From positions 24,811 to 88,810 of the forward strand of contig DATFGQ010000048.1 in assembly GCA_035249305.1 (NCBI GenBank): a stretch of DNA of 64,000 nucleotides, read 5' to 3'. Shown piece by piece: positions 50,083 to 58,063 of the stretch (positions within the stretch are counted from its first letter, which is position 1; each line of letters opens with the position of its first letter). The position numbers and the translations under genes were made by a program. The DNA is from DASUNP01 sp035249305 (lineage in GTDB: Bacteria; Acidobacteriota; Blastocatellia; UBA7656). The notes under the pieces are model-generated. The model ran no database searches, was not told where the DNA came from, and saw only the letters and a list, made by a program, of their open reading frames with translations.

Positions 50083-50943
50083 GTGACTGCAATTTCAAAG
50101 ACGGTAAAGAGGCTTTCTGAAGTCTCTATCAAGGACTATATCAACCCTTACTCGCATCTGAGCTGGCCCGACCGGCTGGATGAGTCGGAGTGGCTCACCA
50201 GCCCTGAATTGATCTCAGTCCGCGGGACTAGCTGGTACGAAACCTTGAGCGAGGAGGCGAAGAAGCGTCTCAGCTTTTACGAAGCGGTCAATTTCTTCAG
50301 CCTCAACATTCACGGCGAGAAGTCGTTGATCGAAGGGCTGGCCGCGCGGCTCTACAAGAGAGGCAATGACGAGATCTCGCCTTACCTCCATCACTTCCTC
50401 GACGAAGAGAACAAGCACATGGTCTACTTCGGCACGTTTTGCACGAAGTACGCGGGGAAGGTTTACCCCGATAAAAAGCTCGTCTTCCCGCGCGAGCACG
50501 CGCCGGGCGAGGAAGACTTTCTCTTCTTCGCGCGGGTGATGGTCTTCGAAGAGATCGTCGACGTATACAACGTGACCATGGCGCGCGACGAGAGGCTATC
50601 AAGCATCGCGCGCCAGATAAACCTTCTCCACCACCGCGACGAAGCGCGCCACCTGGTCTTCGGCAGGCTGATAGTCAAGGAGTTGTTCGCGCGCCACGCC
50701 CCCGCGTGGTCCCCAGAGACGCTCGCGGGCGTGCGAGATTATTTGAAGTCGTATTTCATGGCTACGTGGAAGGAGTATTACAACCCGGCCGTCTACCGCG
50801 ACGCGGGCTGCGAGTCTGCTTACGAGTTGATGGAAGAGGCTTTCCAATTGGAGTCGAGCCGGGAGCACAGAAAGCGAGTCTCGAATGGATGCGTCGAGTT
50901 CCTGATCGAAAGCGGCATACTGGACGAGGAGCCGAGCTTATGA
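50083..50943 (+). CDS. AurF-like diiron oxygenase
   Basis: A 286-aa ferritin-like oxygenase related to the p-aminobenzoate N-oxygenase AurF and CmlI. All seven metal ligand positions seen in AurF can be matched: Glu79, Glu109-xx-His112 (EENKHM), Glu156 or 157 (VFEEIVD), and His183-xxx-Glu187-xx-His190 (LLHHRDEARH). AurF/CmlI oxidise amino groups to nitroso or nitro, and relatives hydroxylate carrier-bound amino acids. It starts with GTG behind GAGGT and overlaps the carrier-protein gene as ATGA, so a carrier-bound amino acid is a natural substrate guess. Confidence 0.87.
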   Translation: MTAISKTVKRLSEVSIKDYINPYSHLSWPDRLDESEWLTSPELISVRGTSWYETLSEEAKKRLSFYEAVNFFSLNIHGEKSLIEGLAARLYKRGNDEISPYLHHFLDEENKHMVYFGTFCTKYAGKVYPDKKLVFPREHAPGEEDFLFFARVMVFEEIVDVYNVTMARDERLSSIARQINLLHHRDEARHLVFGRLIVKELFARHAPAWSPETLAGVRDYLKSYFMATWKEYYNPAVYRDAGCESAYELMEEAFQLESSREHRKRVSNGCVEFLIESGILDEEPSL

Positions 50944-51206
50944 GAAACGCAGAAGAGATACGCCGGAGCCTGCGCGACTGGATAGCCAAGAAGAACGGGA
51001 AGATTCGGCCGGAAGAGATCGGCGACCAGACCCCTATCATCGAGCAGCGGATAATCTCGTCGCTCCAGGTGATGGACCTGATCTTCTTTCTCGAACAACT
51101 GTCGGGCAAGCCCATCGAGGTCGAAGATCTGAAGCCGGGCGTCTTCCGAGACATCGACACCATCTACCAGAACTTTTTCGCGAGTGAGAGTAATGCCGGT
51201 GATTGA
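50940..51206 (+). CDS. Acyl/aminoacyl carrier protein 1
   Basis: An 88-aa carrier protein with the four-helix ACP layout. The usual DSL phosphopantetheine motif reads SSL (IISSLQVMDLIFF); Ser41 would carry the 4'-phosphopantetheine arm. It overlaps the diiron oxygenase gene (ATGA) and the ligase gene that follows. It is probably the partner of the amino acid:carrier-protein ligase. It was assigned from its own ATG at 50940; the longer open frame upstream is antisense noise. Confidence 0.85.
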   Translation: MRNAEEIRRSLRDWIAKKNGKIRPEEIGDQTPIIEQRIISSLQVMDLIFFLEQLSGKPIEVEDLKPGVFRDIDTIYQNFFASESNAGD

Positions 51207-52059
51207 ATTCGACAAGCTATCCGGATACGGCTGGTCCGAGAGCGGCCAATCGACTTTGAGCGGCAGCCTTCTCGCGCTCTTCCAACGCCTCGACCGCCTC
51301 TTCCTCAAGTGGGCGCGGGAGTGCCAGGCCGCCGACTACCTCTTCCCGCCTTTCATCTCCGCGCGCGAGCTTTCAAAGCTGGATTACTTTCGCTCGTTCC
51401 CGCATCTTGTGACGTTCGCCACAACGCTCGATTCCGCCGACGAGAACCTGAAGCAGTTTGCCGGTAGCGAGCCGCTGAACGACGCGGGCGAAGTCCAATT
51501 GACCCGGCAATCGCCCGTTAGAGAAGTCCTGACGCCGGCCGCCTGCTATCATTTCTACGTCCGGTTCCAGCGCGAAGCGCTCCAGTCGGCAAGGTATGTG
51601 ACGACTCGCGCGACCTGTTATCGTAGAGAGGCTTATTACTCTCCGCTTGAGCGGCAGTGGAGCTTCGCTATGCGAGAGATAGTATGTCTGGGGACCGCCG
51701 AAGAGGTGAAAGAGTTTCTCGCGAGATACCAGACGAGAGTCGACGATTTTTTTAAGAGCATAGGGCTTCCCGTTGAATGGAAGAATGCGACCGATCCGTT
51801 TTTCAACCCGTCGCGAAACCCGAAATACCTTCTCCAGAAGCTCGACCCGGTGAAGACGGAGATGGTCTTCGGCGATAAACTCGCGATCGGCTCAATCAAC
51901 TTTCACAGGAACTACTTCGGAGAGGCGTTCGAGATTTCACGCGACGGCAAGGAAGCCTTCTCGGGCTGCGTGGCGTTCGGCATCGAGAGGTGGATCTATG
52001 CGCTGCTGAGCCACTTCGGGCCGAGCGAGTCTGACTGGCCCGACCTCGATGCCGAGTGA
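51193..52059 (+). CDS. Amino acid:[carrier protein] ligase (SerRS-like, class II aaRS homologue)
   Basis: A 288-aa catalytic-core-only homologue of class II seryl-tRNA synthetase without tRNA-binding domain, matching the amino acid:carrier-protein ligases known from Bradyrhizobium (Gly or Ala activation). The zinc ligands of that family can be matched: Cys118 (PAACYHFY), Glu162 (FAMREIVCLG) and Cys259 (FSGCVAFGIERW), the last inside motif 3. It would charge the adjacent carrier protein with an amino acid, bypassing NRPS adenylation domains. The ATG at 51193 overlaps the carrier-protein stop; a GTG at 51184 is an alternative start. Confidence 0.9.
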   Translation: MPVIEFDKLSGYGWSESGQSTLSGSLLALFQRLDRLFLKWARECQAADYLFPPFISARELSKLDYFRSFPHLVTFATTLDSADENLKQFAGSEPLNDAGEVQLTRQSPVREVLTPAACYHFYVRFQREALQSARYVTTRATCYRREAYYSPLERQWSFAMREIVCLGTAEEVKEFLARYQTRVDDFFKSIGLPVEWKNATDPFFNPSRNPKYLLQKLDPVKTEMVFGDKLAIGSINFHRNYFGEAFEISRDGKEAFSGCVAFGIERWIYALLSHFGPSESDWPDLDAE

Positions 52060-52065
52060 AGAACG

Positions 52066-53172
52066 ATGATGAAAGCTAATCAGATCTTGATCACAGGCGG
52101 AGACGGCTACCTCGGCCGTCGGCTCGCGACGCGCTACCTTGAGCAGACGGACTCAGCCGTCGTGCTCTGGATGCGCGCGGCCGACGAGCAGGAGTTTCGC
52201 GCCAAGCGTGAAAATCTCGCCCGCGCGTTCGAAGAGTTCGGCCCGCGCGTCAGTTTCCTCCACGGCGATCTGGTAAATGACGAGCCTTTCGAGTCAGTCG
52301 ATTCAACGAGCATTCAGAAGATCATTCACGCCGCTTCAGTGATACGGTTCAACGTCGATCAGGAGACCGCGCGCCGCGTCAACATAGAAGGGACCGAAAG
52401 ACTGCTGCGCTTCGCCGGGGGCTGCAAAAACCTGGAGGCCTTCGCGCTGTTGAGCACCGTCTACGCATCCGGGTTGAGGCCGGGCGTGATCGAAGAGGCG
52501 CAGCTCGACTGTGCGGCGGGGTTTGCGAATTTTTACGAACAGTCGAAGTGGGCGTCCGAGGCGATGCTGATGCGAGAGTTCGACCACCTGCCGTGGCAGG
52601 TCTTTCGCGTCGCGACGGTCATCGCAGATTCCGGCGGCGGCCACGTCACGCAGTACAACGCGTTTCACAACACGCTGAAGCTCTTCTACTACGGGTTGCT
52701 CTCGCTAATCCCCGGAGTCCCCGACACGCCCGTCTATTTTGTGACGGGGGATTTCGTCGCCGACTCCGTCTTCGAGCTGATGAGCGCGCGCGAGGGCAAA
52801 ACGATCTATCACGTCTCGCACACGCAGAGAGAGTCGCTCACGCTCGGAGAGTTGATCGACGCGGCGTTCGAAGTCTTCGAACAGGATGAGGATTTCAGGA
52901 TGCGGCGCGTCCTCAAGCCGCTCTACTCCGACGCCGAATCGTTCGACATTCTTGTCGACGGCATCAGCGCGTTCGGCGGCGGCATAGTCAATCAAGCCGT
53001 CTCAAGCGTAGCCCCTTTCGGCAAACAGCTTTTTATCAAGAAGGATATTCTCAATTCTAATCTGGCGTCGGGGCTCCGCGACTACCGCGCGCCGGACGCG
53101 CGCAGCTTGATGCTGGACACGTGCCGCTACCTTGTCAAAACCAGATGGGGGAAGAGAGATCAACATGGTTGA
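52066..53172 (+). CDS. Thioester-reductase-like extended SDR
   Basis: A 368-aa NAD(P)-dependent short-chain dehydrogenase of the extended type: ILITGGDGYLGRRLATRY (residues ~7-24), the downstream HAASVIRFN, and catalytic YEQSK (about residue 163). Its wording resembles the NAD-binding-4/thioester reductase and fatty acyl reductase group, which release carrier-bound thioesters as aldehydes or alcohols. It starts 6 bp after the ligase gene and overlaps the next gene. Reductive release of the product is the likely role (inference). Confidence 0.84.
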   Translation: MMKANQILITGGDGYLGRRLATRYLEQTDSAVVLWMRAADEQEFRAKRENLARAFEEFGPRVSFLHGDLVNDEPFESVDSTSIQKIIHAASVIRFNVDQETARRVNIEGTERLLRFAGGCKNLEAFALLSTVYASGLRPGVIEEAQLDCAAGFANFYEQSKWASEAMLMREFDHLPWQVFRVATVIADSGGGHVTQYNAFHNTLKLFYYGLLSLIPGVPDTPVYFVTGDFVADSVFELMSAREGKTIYHVSHTQRESLTLGELIDAAFEVFEQDEDFRMRRVLKPLYSDAESFDILVDGISAFGGGIVNQAVSSVAPFGKQLFIKKDILNSNLASGLRDYRAPDARSLMLDTCRYLVKTRWGKRDQHG

Positions 53173-53719
53173 CGAGAATGAATTGTGGATTCTGAGTTTC
53201 TATCGCACTTCCGAGATAAGCGGCGCGCTCTTTTTCGGGACGCTCGCGCGCTCGATGCGGCCCGGCCCCATCCAGCACGATATGACGAAGCATTTTTCAG
53301 ACGAGGCGCTCCACTCGTGGTACTGGACATCGTGCATCAACAGCCTCGGCGCGCAACCGCTCAAGCTCGGCGAAGCTTATCAGGACCAATACCTGGCCGC
53401 CGCGGGGATGCCCGTAAACCTGATGGAGGTGCTCGCGATCACCCAGGTCTTCGAGAAGCGAGTCATCAATCAGTACGCGCGCCACTCACAGGCCCCGAAC
53501 CTTAGCCTTGAGGTGCAAGAGACGCTCGCAAAGATCATGCTCGACGAGCGGTGGCACATCGAGTGGATTCAAAAAGCTCTCAAGCAGATGGAGCCGGATT
53601 ACGGCGAGGGATTGATCGAAGCGACGCTCAAACGCTTCTGGGAGGCAGACCAGGAGGTCTATCGAAAGACCATGCAAGAGCACGAAGAGCGAGTGCGGCA
53701 CCTCTTCAAGACAAGGTGA
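53165..53719 (+). CDS. Ferritin-like diiron protein
   Basis: A 184-aa four-helix protein with a complete set of carboxylate and His ligands: Glu17 (RTSEISGALFF), Glu47-xx-His50 (SDEALHSWYW), Glu97 (QVFEKRV) and Glu128-xx-His131 (LDERWHIEW). This pattern is typical of rubrerythrin/MiaE-like ferritin-fold oxygenases. It is a second, distinct diiron protein of this operon and may perform another oxidation. The start at 53165 overlaps the SDR stop. Confidence 0.83.
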   Translation: MVDENELWILSFYRTSEISGALFFGTLARSMRPGPIQHDMTKHFSDEALHSWYWTSCINSLGAQPLKLGEAYQDQYLAAAGMPVNLMEVLAITQVFEKRVINQYARHSQAPNLSLEVQETLAKIMLDERWHIEWIQKALKQMEPDYGEGLIEATLKRFWEADQEVYRKTMQEHEERVRHLFKTR

Positions 53720-53737
53720 AATGAAAGGATTGAACCG

Positions 53738-53977
53738 ATGGCCGATAGCGTAACGGCGGATAAAGTGAAAACGAAGATGGCGGGCTTGCTCCGCCAGCCG
53801 GTCGAAAGGCTCAGGGACGATGCAGTGCTTACGGACCTCGTGTCCCAGTCATTGCTCCTGATCGAGATGGTCATAGAGCTTCAGGAAGAGTTCGCCGTGC
53901 GACTCGTGCAGGACGACCTTAAGGACGTGAAGACTGTAGGCGATCTAACCCGATTGATTGAGCGCAAGGCGAAATGA
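53738..53977 (+). CDS. Acyl carrier protein 2
   Basis: A 79-aa ACP-like protein. The motif at the phosphopantetheine site reads QSL (LVSQSLLLIEMVIELQEEF), so Ser38 is present but the preceding Asp is replaced by Gln. The C-terminal helix pattern KDVKTVGDLTRLIERK is typical of ACPs. It is the last gene of the operon, 18 bp after the ferritin-like gene. It converges with the kinase gene ending at 54005. Confidence 0.84.
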   Translation: MADSVTADKVKTKMAGLLRQPVERLRDDAVLTDLVSQSLLLIEMVIELQEEFAVRLVQDDLKDVKTVGDLTRLIERKAK

Positions 53978-54004
53978 CTTCGCGCTCGAATCAACGTGCA
54001 TTCT

Positions 54005-56836
54005 TTATCCGTTCTTAAAGTTTTTGATTAATACGATGTTGTTCGTACCTGACACTACAGATAACACGATCTTGCCATCCCTGGATATGTCGAAGCAGTC
54101 AATAGTCCTGGCTAAGAACCTGGTCAGTTGTACGCGCTTGCCGTCCGCTATCGACAGGCTCCAGATGTTATGACCGGCCTTGTCCTGGTCCCCGTAGAAC
54201 ACCGATTTCCCATCACCCATCCAACCAGGAGGTGTCATAGCGGTTGGAGGAAAATCCAACGGCTTAATGATGCGACCGTCTTCAAAGGAGACGAGTACCG
54301 GCTTCCCAAGTAAATCGTTCTCGCCCTCTAGATCCATGCACGCGATTAAATTTCCATCCTTCGGTGAGAATGCCGGGTACGAGAGAGTCTTATCGCTTAT
54401 CTGCATTGCCTCGCCTCCATCAATGGGCACTTTCCAGAGCGTCTGTTTCCCGCCAACGCGTGAGACGTAAACGACCCATTTGCCATCCGGAGAACAAGTC
54501 GGCAAGTACCCTGCGTTCGTGCTGAGCTGTTTGACGTTGCTGCCGTCTATATTCATTCTCCAGAGGTTTGAAACACTCCCCCCACCGCGGTTTGAGGTAA
54601 ATACTACATAGCGGTTGTCGGGTGTGACTGCGGGCGTGGAATCTTCGTAGCTATCAAACGTGAGTGGTTTATTCTCGCTGCCGTCCTCATTCATAATCCA
54701 GATGTCGTAGGTGTCGCCTCTTCTCGCGCCGTAGAGGATACGACCATCGGTCGTCCATGCCATGCCGCCACACCCATCATACTTATCCGCAGAGACGATT
54801 CGGATGCGATTGTCAGAATCCTTTAGCGTCGTCACCCACATAGCCAGCGATCCTTCACCTATGGCCGCGATGAGAGTGGAGGAATCTGATGTCACATCTA
54901 AAGTGTCAGGGTCATATGTAAACGGGCTAGTGGCGACCTGAGATGCTTCGCCTTGAGGATAGGAGACGTACCATATCTGTGTCGGAGCTGAGTCACGTTC
55001 GATGGCAGTTAAAACCAGACCGCCGCCATCTTTTAACCAGACCAACCGTCCGACTCGCCCGACCCAGGTTTGTGTGGTGATGGGCCTCTCCTCCCCGTCT
55101 TCAATAGGAATCTCCACTAAGGTTGTGGTGTGGCCCGCTGACTGGATGCTGCCCGCGCAAGCGATTCTCTTGCCGTCGGGTGACCACCCGATGGCGTGAA
55201 TGAAAAAATCTTTACTGCTACGGGAACCTATCCTACGCTCGCCGCTGCCGTCCAGGTTGGCAACCATCGGGATGATCTCCTCGGTATTTGCAAACCAGCG
55301 GAGGAAGGCAAATTGTTTGCCGTCCGGTGAAATAGAAATAGGGCTATTGACGTTATCGAGTATCTTCTTCCTTCGATCTGCCGTACTGTCACCAAGGGCC
55401 GGAACCTTGTAGAGTGTGCCTAATCTCGTCTTTTGATCGAACACAGTGTAATAGACAAAATCTCCGTCGGGCGAAAAGCAGGTGCCGTAGATAGCTGTGT
55501 CCTTCATGGGTCGCGAGATTTCCAGGGATGTCCCTTGTGAGATTTGCGAGATCCACACGCTCGCTCCCTCTGATTGCCCAGATGGTGCTACATATGCGAT
55601 CAACTTGCCATCCGGTGAGATCGAGGCGAGCGCAGCGCCGTACTTAGTGACGAGGCGCGTAATCTTCATTGACGGCTTCTCACCCTGGGGCAGGATGGGC
55701 GGACTTTCAGAGTTGTACATTACGAAAGCCAAAGCCCCGAGAGCCAGGACCAGTGCTAAAGACCCGAGCAGTAAGTGGCGTTTATATCGTTTGATTCCCG
55801 TCACGGCGGGGGCCGGGTCGGACGACAAACGCGCAGGTTGAACCGTTGTTATTGCAGGCGAGGCCGCGCTGGCGCTTTGCGCGGGTAAAACCGGCTGATC
55901 GCCGCCGTCCGGGATAGGGGGCAAATCGGGGTTCGGTGGCGCGACTGGGGTACGGTCAATCCCGGCGGCGACTTCGAGACGCCGCCGGAGTTTTTTCAGG
56001 TCGGCCAACATCTCTTCGACACTCTGATAGCGCTGGTCCCGGTCGCGTGTCAGAGATTTCTTTATGATTGATTCCAGTGCTTCAGGAGTGTCACCAGTGA
56101 AGCGTGCTACTGGAGGCGGCGTGTGTTCGAGGATTTGGACAATCACATCGTTCGGTGTCGCGCCATCGAATGGGCGATGCCCGGTGACCATCTCATAAAG
56201 CACACAACCCAGGCTCCAAATGTCTGTCCTCCTGTCCACCGAATAACCACGCGCCTGTTCGGGTGACATGTAGTATGGAGTGCCCATTACGATGCCCGGA
56301 TCGGTTTGAATAAGGAGGGGAGTGGGGTCTTCTTCATGTATCTCTAACGCCTGGCCAGTCAATTTTGCCAAGCCGAAGTCCAGGACTTTTACCAACCCGT
56401 CGCGCCGCAGCATCATGATGTTGTTAGGCTTTATGTCCCTATGGACAATGCCCGCCTCATGGGCTGTCGCCAGCGCGCCAGCGACCTGAATGGCTATATC
56501 AATTGCTTCGGCCGTATTTATCGGCGAGCCCGCCAGGCGCTGGCGTAAGGTGACGCCGTCGATGAACTCCATAGCGATGAAGTATACGGAATCCTGATAG
56601 TCGGCCTCGTAGATAGTGACGATGTTCGGATGAGCAAGGATGCACGCAGCCCGCGCTTCTTGAATGAAACGATTCAACAGATCGTTATTATGCGTGAGGT
56701 CTGAAGGCAGTATTTTAAGCGCGATCTGCCGGCCTAGTTTTACGTCCTTTGCAAGGTAAACTACGCCCATGCCGCCCTCGCCAAGTATTGAGCGAGTTTC
56801 GTATCGACCCAATCGTGTGCCAAGTGGGATATCCAT
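54005..56836 (-). CDS. Membrane Ser/Thr protein kinase with C-terminal TolB-like propeller
   Basis: A 943-aa protein. Residues ~12-270 are a PknB-type kinase with all key elements: GEGGMGVVY (P-loop), ALKILP (Lys), IVHRDIKPNNIM and DFGLAK. A Pro/Ala-rich linker and one membrane helix (about 355-375, LLLGSLALVLALGALAFVMY) follow, then an extracytoplasmic propeller of TolB/DPP-IV-like repeats (SPDGKLIAYVA, SPDGKQFAFLR and others). Such fusions are frequent in Acidobacteria. The gene is visibly less GC-rich than its neighbours. Its role is unknown signalling; it converges with the biosynthetic operon. Confidence 0.92.
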   Translation of the reverse strand: MDIPLGTRLGRYETRSILGEGGMGVVYLAKDVKLGRQIALKILPSDLTHNNDLLNRFIQEARAACILAHPNIVTIYEADYQDSVYFIAMEFIDGVTLRQRLAGSPINTAEAIDIAIQVAGALATAHEAGIVHRDIKPNNIMMLRRDGLVKVLDFGLAKLTGQALEIHEEDPTPLLIQTDPGIVMGTPYYMSPEQARGYSVDRRTDIWSLGCVLYEMVTGHRPFDGATPNDVIVQILEHTPPPVARFTGDTPEALESIIKKSLTRDRDQRYQSVEEMLADLKKLRRRLEVAAGIDRTPVAPPNPDLPPIPDGGDQPVLPAQSASAASPAITTVQPARLSSDPAPAVTGIKRYKRHLLLGSLALVLALGALAFVMYNSESPPILPQGEKPSMKITRLVTKYGAALASISPDGKLIAYVAPSGQSEGASVWISQISQGTSLEISRPMKDTAIYGTCFSPDGDFVYYTVFDQKTRLGTLYKVPALGDSTADRRKKILDNVNSPISISPDGKQFAFLRWFANTEEIIPMVANLDGSGERRIGSRSSKDFFIHAIGWSPDGKRIACAGSIQSAGHTTTLVEIPIEDGEERPITTQTWVGRVGRLVWLKDGGGLVLTAIERDSAPTQIWYVSYPQGEASQVATSPFTYDPDTLDVTSDSSTLIAAIGEGSLAMWVTTLKDSDNRIRIVSADKYDGCGGMAWTTDGRILYGARRGDTYDIWIMNEDGSENKPLTFDSYEDSTPAVTPDNRYVVFTSNRGGGSVSNLWRMNIDGSNVKQLSTNAGYLPTCSPDGKWVVYVSRVGGKQTLWKVPIDGGEAMQISDKTLSYPAFSPKDGNLIACMDLEGENDLLGKPVLVSFEDGRIIKPLDFPPTAMTPPGWMGDGKSVFYGDQDKAGHNIWSLSIADGKRVQLTRFLARTIDCFDISRDGKIVLSVVSGTNNIVLIKNFKNG

Positions 56837-57124
56837 AGACTATTAGAGATCGCTCCGGTCAGAGCAAACTCAGAAGCGAACAAACGGGAGCATTCTTTAC
56901 CGGTACTAACTCGTAGGGGTGTCCCGAATTGTCTAGTTTTTTACTACTCTTGGTTAAGATGTTGTCGGCGTTTCTATCAAAGCCCACGCTTGATGAATCT
57001 GTTTTATTCTTTCCGTAATCTTGCCTAACAAACGCAAGTACTATAATGATCCGTTTGTCTCCTGTCGAGGAGAATGCAATTAAACTACAAAATAAACAAA
57101 CCACTAATGATCTCGGATTTGTTC

Positions 57125-58063
57125 TCAGTATCTCTGCGCCGGCCTTGAGCGCGCGCCGGTCAAAAGATGCTTCGCGACTCTGTAGGCGCTAAAGGCCGCG
57201 CGCTTTGTCGAGTCGCGCAAAAGGGACTGGCCGACCGGCGAGGGCTTTATCCCCAAACCGCGCAGCCGCGCGTTCGCGCCATAAAGCAATCGCCTACGCT
57301 CGGAGGCGGGCGTCTGAAAAGTGATGCTGAATGAGATCGACACTTCATCGCGGTTCTCGACAAAGTGCGGCGCGGTGACGGGGAAGTGCAGCCCCCGGCC
57401 GGGCGTAAGCTCGAACGTCGCGGCCTTCCGCAGGTACTCTTCTTTGAACGTGATCTGAAAGCCGCACCCGGAGTAATAATCTTCTAATTCTCTCTCGGAG
57501 AGGATCGACCTGTCGGCGGGGTTCCAGATCGTCACCTTCTTTCTCCCCCGGACCTGAAGCAAGAAATTGTACTCGGGGTCCATGTGATAAGGCGTGACGG
57601 ATGACGCAGACGAGATGAAGATGAACCCTTGCCGTTGCCGCATACCCGGCGCTACACGTTCCGACAACGGCTTCACCTCGTCGAGGCAGCCGTCAAGCAA
57701 CCGGCGGTACTCCGGGTCGTCTTCGACAAACTTAAGCACCATCCAAGAACGGCACTGCTCGATCTGTCTTATGGTCTCTTCGATGGAGAGGCCGGTCTGC
57801 GGCCCTTTGTACAACCCCGTGGTGACGGGGACATCTCCTGAATTGTAACTGACATGCTCCGCGGGCAGGCGGCGCGCAAGCTCTATCAGCCGGGGCAGGG
57901 CGAACAGCGGGTTGTCCGCCAGACGGTGGCCGATCGTGAAAGGCTCGCGGTTGAACTTTGACAGGAACGATTCGCGGTCAAGGTCTAGTAAGGACGGACG
58001 GCCTTCGCGTCCTTGCTGATAAAGTTTCGCGTCAGTACTGTCGAGAATGCCCTGTGCGCTCAT
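57125..58063 (-). CDS. JmjC-like cupin, putative Fe(II)/2-oxoglutarate hydroxylase
   Basis: A 312-aa protein whose C-terminal part has a cupin-like JmjC arrangement: HMD in SVTPYHMDPEYNFLLQVRG (about residue 160) as HxD and a distal His in FPVTAPHFVENRDEV, with Lys/Thr in KKVTIW. These ligands suggest a protein or small-molecule hydroxylase. The ATG at 58063 overlaps the upstream GNAT gene as ATGA and has GGAG upstream. It is the last gene of a three-gene operon. The ~290 bp downstream (56837-57124) is AT-rich; I see no convincing gene there. Confidence 0.84.
   Translation of the reverse strand: MSAQGILDSTDAKLYQQGREGRPSLLDLDRESFLSKFNREPFTIGHRLADNPLFALPRLIELARRLPAEHVSYNSGDVPVTTGLYKGPQTGLSIEETIRQIEQCRSWMVLKFVEDDPEYRRLLDGCLDEVKPLSERVAPGMRQRQGFIFISSASSVTPYHMDPEYNFLLQVRGRKKVTIWNPADRSILSERELEDYYSGCGFQITFKEEYLRKAATFELTPGRGLHFPVTAPHFVENRDEVSISFSITFQTPASERRRLLYGANARLRGLGIKPSPVGQSLLRDSTKRAAFSAYRVAKHLLTGARSRPAQRY

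Noticed and set aside
50706..51206. Longer protein starting inside the diiron oxygenase gene
   Set aside because: Only the part from 50940 is ACP-like; the upstream part is an out-of-frame reading of the oxygenase gene.
56859..57104. Possible 81-aa gene on the minus strand between the kinase and cupin genes
   Set aside because: No ribosome-binding site, low-complexity composition, AT-rich intergenic context and no family resemblance; more likely chance.
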